DNA from: an uncultured Rhodospirillaceae bacterium
GTDB taxonomy: Bacteria > Pseudomonadota > Alphaproteobacteria > Azospirillales > Azospirillaceae
Length of the DNA stretch: 64,000 bases
NCBI GenBank assembly: GCA_937927415.1
Contig: CALBDS010000048.1
Span: 1 to 64,000, forward strand
Reading direction: 5' to 3'
The notes beneath the pieces were generated by a model, which saw only the letters and a list, made by a program, of their open reading frames with translations, searched no databases and was not told the origin of the DNA. This document shows positions 60,153-64,000 of this stretch, in pieces; positions within the stretch are counted from its first letter, which is position 1; each line of letters starts with the position of its first letter. The translations under genes and the position numbers were made by a program.

Positions 60153-60230
60153 GCGCTCCCCGGCTGTTCCCCGCCCGGATCGATTTCTGAGAACCGATCT
60201 TTACCCGGATCGTCGGCCCACCGCCACGCA

Positions 60231-60243
60231 TTGAAAAATTCAA
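60231..60243. promoter_or_regulatory. LysR-type T-N11-A box upstream of sbtA
   Basis: TTGAAAAATTCAA, with palindromic ends TTGAA/TTCAA, fits the T-N11-A LysR consensus. It lies 82 bp before the sbtA start, and a LysR gene follows sbtA. The site is also near the divergent rcoM-like gene. Confidence 0.45.
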
Positions 60244-60324
60244 TCCAATCTCTTCGATATATCAATTTTACCGAAGGGACTATCCCTCTTATGGTCGGCG
60301 CCGCAACGGCCAAGGATGCCTGTC

Positions 60325-61329
60325 ATGGATGTTCTGCTTTCCGCCCCGGTTCTGTTCTTCGCCCTTGGCGCCGCCATCACCCTGGCCGGTGCCCGCATTC
60401 CCTTTCCCGACGGCTTCGGCAAGGCGCTGGCGGCCTATCTTCTGGTGGCCATCGGGCTGAAGGGCGGTGCCGCCCTGGCCGGGGCCGACGCCGGGGCGGT
60501 GACGCCGCTGCTGCTGACAGCGGCGGCCCTCAGCTTCACCATGCCGTTCCTGGGCTTTGCCCTGCTGCGGCGGCTGGCCGGGGTGGACCGGCTGAACGCC
60601 GCGTCCATCGCCGCCCATTACGGATCGGTCAGCCTCGTCACCTTCGTCACCGCCACGCGGATGCTGGACAGCCAGGGCATCGCCTTCGGCGGCCATATGG
60701 TGGCGGCGCTGGCGGTGATGGAGGGACCGGCCATCGTCAGCGGCCTGTTGCTGGCCGGGCTGACGGGAACGGTGCGTGCCGGTGGCGGTGGGACCGCCGT
60801 TTTGACCCATGGCGGCGGCGCGATGCTGCCGGGGGGTGACGCCATCCGCTCCGCCCTGCGCGAAGCGGCGCTCAACGGCTCGGTGCTGCTGCTGGCCGGG
60901 TCGCTGCTGGTCGGGCTGGCGGTCGGCAAGCCGGGTCTGGCGAGCCTGCACGGGCTGTTCGTCGCACCGTGGGAAGGGGTCCTGTGCCTGTTCCTGCTGG
61001 AGATGGGGGCGCTGGCCGCCGCACGGGTGCGCGATGCCGCCGGCCTCAGCCCGCGGCTGATCGCCTTCGGCCTGGGCATGCCGCTGGTGGGGGCGGCGGT
61101 GGGTCTGGCGGCCGCGCTGGGGCTGGGGCTGGGGGCCGGGGATGCGGCGCTGCTGGTGACGCTGTGCGCCAGCGCCTCCTACATCGCGGTGCCGGCGGCT
61201 CTGCGCCACGCGCTGCCGGCCGCCGATGCCGGGCTGCCGCTGACCCTGGCGCTGGGTGTGACCTTTCCCGTCAACATCCTGGCCGGTGTCCCGCTTTATA
61301 TCGCCGTGACCCGCGCGGTCATGGGATAA
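60325..61329 (+). CDS. SbtA-type sodium-dependent bicarbonate permease
   Basis: A 334-residue integral membrane protein with about ten helices, of the SbtA (DUF897) family known from cyanobacterial Na+/HCO3- uptake. Conserved parts are IGLKGGAAL, SIAAHYGSVSLVTFVTA and TLCASASYIAVPAALR. ATG 60325 is preferred to ATG 60316 because AAGGA lies 8 bp before it. It is followed by a LysR regulator 28 bp later and preceded by a LysR-type box. Substrate could be another anion in this organism. Confidence 0.87.
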   Translation: MDVLLSAPVLFFALGAAITLAGARIPFPDGFGKALAAYLLVAIGLKGGAALAGADAGAVTPLLLTAAALSFTMPFLGFALLRRLAGVDRLNAASIAAHYGSVSLVTFVTATRMLDSQGIAFGGHMVAALAVMEGPAIVSGLLLAGLTGTVRAGGGGTAVLTHGGGAMLPGGDAIRSALREAALNGSVLLLAGSLLVGLAVGKPGLASLHGLFVAPWEGVLCLFLLEMGALAAARVRDAAGLSPRLIAFGLGMPLVGAAVGLAAALGLGLGAGDAALLVTLCASASYIAVPAALRHALPAADAGLPLTLALGVTFPVNILAGVPLYIAVTRAVMG

Positions 61330-61357
61330 GGGTGCCACGCCCAAGGATGCCCCGCCC

Positions 61358-62290
61358 ATGCCGACACCGCTGCCGCCCTTCGACCTCGACCTGCTGCGCA
61401 CCTTCGTGACCATCGTGGAGTGCGGCGGCTTCACCCGCGCCGCCGAACGGCTGAACCGCACCCAGTCCACCATCAGCCTGCAGATCAAACGGCTGGAGGA
61501 CGGGCTGGGCAAGCGGGTGTTCCAGCGCGAAGGCCGGGTGTTCGACCTGACCACCGACGGCGAGGTGCTGCTGGGCTACGCCCGCCGCCTGCTGGGCATG
61601 GCGAACGAGGCGTGCGCGGTGCTGATGGAGCCGGACGTGGGCGGTGTCGTCCGTCTGGGCACGCCGGAGGATTTCGCCACCACCCACCTGCCGGGGGTTC
61701 TGTGGCGTTTCGCCCGCGCCCACCCGCAGGTGGCGCTGGAGGTGCGGTGCGATTTCACCGTCAACCTGCTGGACGGGTTCGCCCGCGGCGACCACGATCT
61801 GGTGCTGTGCAAGCAGGAACCGGGAAACACAACAGCCGGAGGTGCGGCCGGGGACATGGCCGCGGACGGCGGCATCCGGGTGTGGCGGCAGCCGCTGGTG
61901 TGGGCATCGTCGGGGCGGCTGGTGATGCCCGATCCCCAGACGCCCGACCTCCAGACGCCGGTCCCGCTGGTTCTGGCACCGCCGCCCGATCTGTACCGCA
62001 AACGGGCGCTGGACACCCTGAACGCGCAAGGCCGCCCGTGGCGCATCGTCTACACCAGCGCCAGCCTGGCCGGGATCCAGGCGGCGGTCAGTGCCGGGCT
62101 GGGCATCACCGTCCTGCCCCGCGGCATGCTGGCGGCGGGGTTTCAGGTGATGGACGCGGTTCACGGCCTGCCCGATCCCGCCGACATGGAAATCGTCCTG
62201 CACCGCCATCCCGCCGCCCGGTCGAAGGCGGTGGACCTGCTGGCCGGTCACATCGTCCGCTCGCTGGAACAGACGGGGCCGGAACGGTAA
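61358..62290 (+). CDS. LysR family transcriptional regulator
   Basis: A 310-residue LysR protein. The HTH reads FVTIVECGGFTRAAERLNRTQ, with STISLQIKRLEDGLGKRVFQR; the co-inducer domain follows (VVRLGTPEDFATTHLPGVL). It lies 28 bp after the permease gene and is likely cotranscribed with it, so it may control the permease operon through the T-N11-A box at 60231. An inserted loop rich in Gly/Ala (GNTTAGGAAGDMAADGG) sits in the effector domain. The known LysR regulators of bicarbonate uptake (CmpR/CcmR type) are an analogy only. Confidence 0.88.
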   Translation: MPTPLPPFDLDLLRTFVTIVECGGFTRAAERLNRTQSTISLQIKRLEDGLGKRVFQREGRVFDLTTDGEVLLGYARRLLGMANEACAVLMEPDVGGVVRLGTPEDFATTHLPGVLWRFARAHPQVALEVRCDFTVNLLDGFARGDHDLVLCKQEPGNTTAGGAAGDMAADGGIRVWRQPLVWASSGRLVMPDPQTPDLQTPVPLVLAPPPDLYRKRALDTLNAQGRPWRIVYTSASLAGIQAAVSAGLGITVLPRGMLAAGFQVMDAVHGLPDPADMEIVLHRHPAARSKAVDLLAGHIVRSLEQTGPER

Positions 62291-62346
62291 CGGGCGGGAC
62301 GAAACCGCCCCGCTGCTCCCTCAGGTTCATGAATCAGGTTAAATCT

Positions 62347-62520
62347 CCCTCTCCCCGGCGGGGAGAGGGGCGGGGTGAGGGCCGATTTTCGCGCAGGATG
62401 CCCGAAAATCGAGCCGTCAGGCTCTCCAAACATCAGGTTTCCGGTTGCTTCGCAACGGATTTCGGGCCTTCGGCGCGAAATCCGGCCCTCACCCTATCCC
62501 TCTCCCCGGCGGGGAGAGGG
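62347..62520. repeat. Dispersed inverted-repeat element, copy D
   Basis: A complete copy between the convergent lysR and clpB genes. The outer arms 62374-62394 and 62473-62493 have two mismatches (GGTGAGGGCCGATTTTCGCG against its complement), the inner arms and two short hairpins (GAGCCGTCAGGCTC and GTTGCTTCGCAAC) are intact, and the ends carry CCCTCTCCCC/GGGGAGAGGG hairpins. Its right half matches copy A. Confidence 0.9.
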
Positions 62521-62573
62521 GATTTTAACCTGAATTCGTTGCCTTCGGCGAAACCGCCCCACCCCAGGTACCG

Positions 62574-64000
62574 TCAGTGAACCGTGGCCGGTGCCGCCGG
62601 AGCGCGGCGGGTGACCGCATCGGCGGGGACGCCGTTGATGGTCAACGACCCGGCCTCCGCCGACACTTTGACCGTCTGGCCGTCGGCCACCGTGCCTTCC
62701 AGGATCATCAGCGCCAGCGGGTTCTGCAGCTCGCGCTGGATCACCCGCTTCAGCGGCCGGGCGCCGTACACCGGATCGTACCCGGTTTCCGCCAGCCAGG
62801 TGGTGGCCGCCTCGTCCAGCTCCAGCGTGATGTCCCGCTCCTCCAGCATCTTGACCAGACGGCCGAGCTGGATGCGCACGATGCCGCCCATGTGCGGCCG
62901 GGACAGCCGGTGGAACAGCAGGATCTCATCCAGCCGGTTGAGGAATTCCGGCCGGAAGCTGCCGCGCACCACCTCCATCACGTCGGCGCGCACGGTGTCC
63001 ACATCCTGCCCGTCCGGCACCCCGGCGATGATGTCGGAACCGAGGTTGGAGGTCATGATGATGAGCGTGTTGCGGAAATCCACCGTCCGCCCCTGCCCGT
63101 CGGTCAGACGCCCGTCGTCCAGCACCTGAAGCAGCACGTTGAACACGTCGGGGTGGGCCTTTTCCACCTCGTCGAACAGCACGACCTGATAGGGCCGCCG
63201 CCGCACGGCCTCGGTGAGCGCACCGCCCTCCTCATAGCCGACATAGCCCGGAGGGGCGCCGATCATGCGCGCCACCGAATGCTTTTCCATGTACTCCGAC
63301 ATATCCAGCCGCACCATGGCGGTTTCGTCGTCGAACAGGAATTCGGCCAGCGCCTTGGTCAGTTCGGTCTTGCCCACGCCGGTGGGGCCGAGGAAGAGGA
63401 AGGAGCCGATGGGACGGTTGGGATCCTGCAGCCCGGCCCGCGCCCGGCGGATGGCGTTGGACACGGCCACGATGGCCTCGTCCTGGCCCACCACGCGGGA
63501 ACGCAGCTTGTCTTCCATCTTCAGGAGTTTTTCCCGTTCGCCGGCCAGCATCTTGTCAACCGGGATGCCGGTCCAGCGGCTGATGACGGCGGCGATGTCG
63601 GTGTCCCGCACCTCCTCGTTCAGCATCCGCGACTGGGATTCCGTCCCGGCCTGCTGCAGGGCCTGCTCCAGACCGGGGATGACGCCGTAGGTCAGTTCAC
63701 CGGCCCGCGCCCAGTTGCCGGACCGCTGGGCCTGCTCCAGTTCGGTGCGGGCGGCCTCCAGATCCTCCTTCAGCTTCTGGGCGCTGTTCAGCTTGTCCTT
63801 TTCCGCCTGCCAGCGGGCGGTCAGGGTGGCGGATTCCTGTTCCAGGTCCGCCAGTTCGCCTTCCAGATCGGCCAGCCGCTCACGCGAGGCGGCGTCGGAT
63901 TCGCGTTTCAGCGCCTCCCGCTCGATCTTCAACTGGATGATGCGGCGGTCGAGTTCGTCGATCTCCTCCGGCTTGCTGTCCACCGCCATGCGCAGGCGGC
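62574..64000 (-). CDS. clpB: ATP-dependent disaggregase ClpB (3' part, runs off the window)
   Basis: C-terminal part of the Hsp100 disaggregase that, with DnaK, rescues aggregated proteins. The visible 475 or so residues include the M-domain coiled coil (DELDRRIIQLKIEREALKRE), the linker, and the second AAA+ domain with Walker A LFLGPTGVGKTELTKAL, Walker B VVLFDEVEKAH, sensor FRNTLIIMTSNLG and the C-terminal D2 small domain. The reading frame continues in the same phase to the window end (residues before the first internal Met read RLR), so the start lies beyond position 64000. The first AAA+ domain and N-domain are not in view. Confidence 0.97.
   Translation of the reverse strand, partial: RLRMAVDSKPEEIDELDRRIIQLKIEREALKRESDAASRERLADLEGELADLEQESATLTARWQAEKDKLNSAQKLKEDLEAARTELEQAQRSGNWARAGELTYGVIPGLEQALQQAGTESQSRMLNEEVRDTDIAAVISRWTGIPVDKMLAGEREKLLKMEDKLRSRVVGQDEAIVAVSNAIRRARAGLQDPNRPIGSFLFLGPTGVGKTELTKALAEFLFDDETAMVRLDMSEYMEKHSVARMIGAPPGYVGYEEGGALTEAVRRRPYQVVLFDEVEKAHPDVFNVLLQVLDDGRLTDGQGRTVDFRNTLIIMTSNLGSDIIAGVPDGQDVDTVRADVMEVVRGSFRPEFLNRLDEILLFHRLSRPHMGGIVRIQLGRLVKMLEERDITLELDEAATTWLAETGYDPVYGARPLKRVIQRELQNPLALMILEGTVADGQTVKVSAEAGSLTINGVPADAVTRRAPAAPATVH

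Noticed and set aside
1..64000. tRNA, rRNA, CRISPR arrays and large insertion sequences
   Set aside because: None was seen on either strand; the only mobile-looking item is the small AT-rich cassette.

Overview
The window is about 64 kb of very GC-rich DNA, densely coded, with short intergenic gaps and many GTGA or ATGA start/stop overlaps. Gene content points to an alphaproteobacterium of the Rhodospirillales, most likely Azospirillum-like: cobS/cobT next to bolA and a J-domain gene, an fdxA-carD pair, several chemoreceptors, a CheD/CheB cluster, a Tim44-like protein, and cowN, which in known species protects nitrogenase from carbon monoxide. cowN implies a nitrogen fixer. The taxonomic placement is inference from family content and synteny; no rRNA or tRNA gene is visible.

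Layout. 1-5.9 kb: xerD, a Pro/Ala-rich exported protein and a 46-residue membrane protein on the minus strand, then aroK-aroB and a CBS-domain protein. 5.9-9.7 kb: DUF2889 protein, a methyl-accepting chemotaxis protein (MCP), a ribbon-helix-helix protein and BolA. 9.8-14.1 kb: J-domain protein, cobS, a VapBC-like toxin-antitoxin pair lying between cobS and cobT, and cobT. 14.2-16.6 kb: a tetR-aldo/keto reductase operon with a clear palindromic operator, and upp. 16.8-20.2 kb: two tandem solute-binding proteins without a permease, and a SPOR-domain protein. 20.4-26.3 kb: a receiver, a DEDDh exonuclease fused to what looks like a dead histidine kinase, a small membrane protein, and a symporter-type histidine kinase related to CrbS. 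26.4-36.9 kb: a chemotaxis operon (STAS, cheY, cheA, cheW, CZB-MCP, cheR, cheD, cheB, soluble MCP). 37.0-43.1 kb: a partner-switching module (STAS antagonist, serine-kinase-like ATPase, two receiver-PP2C phosphatases) with a convergent PAS histidine kinase. 43.3-46.3 kb: two small membrane proteins, argG, a HAD phosphatase, and an AT-rich cassette between 60-bp inverted repeats that encodes a 54-residue membrane protein. 46.3-54.6 kb: a CHASE-PAS-GGDEF protein, an S4 protein, a TerC protein, a tautomerase/MFS pair with a divergent LysR, fdxA and carD. 54.6-58.9 kb: a PIN protein, a CheY-CheC pair, a PRPP-synthetase-like enzyme and a Tim44-like protein. 59.0-60.2 kb: cowN next to a PAS-LytTR regulator resembling the CO sensor RcoM. 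60.3-64 kb: an SbtA-type bicarbonate permease, a LysR regulator and the 3' part of clpB.

How the parts fit. Much of the window is signal transduction. One chemotaxis array proteins set (20 kb) runs straight into a RsbU/RsbV/RsbW-type module, which suggests that receptor or kinase input is turned into serine-phosphorylation output. The most coherent small circuit is RcoM-like regulator plus CowN, with a 9-bp direct repeat between them spaced as LytTR proteins usually bind. A large cruciform-type intergenic repeat occurs four times (one copy cut by the window edge) at gene ends.
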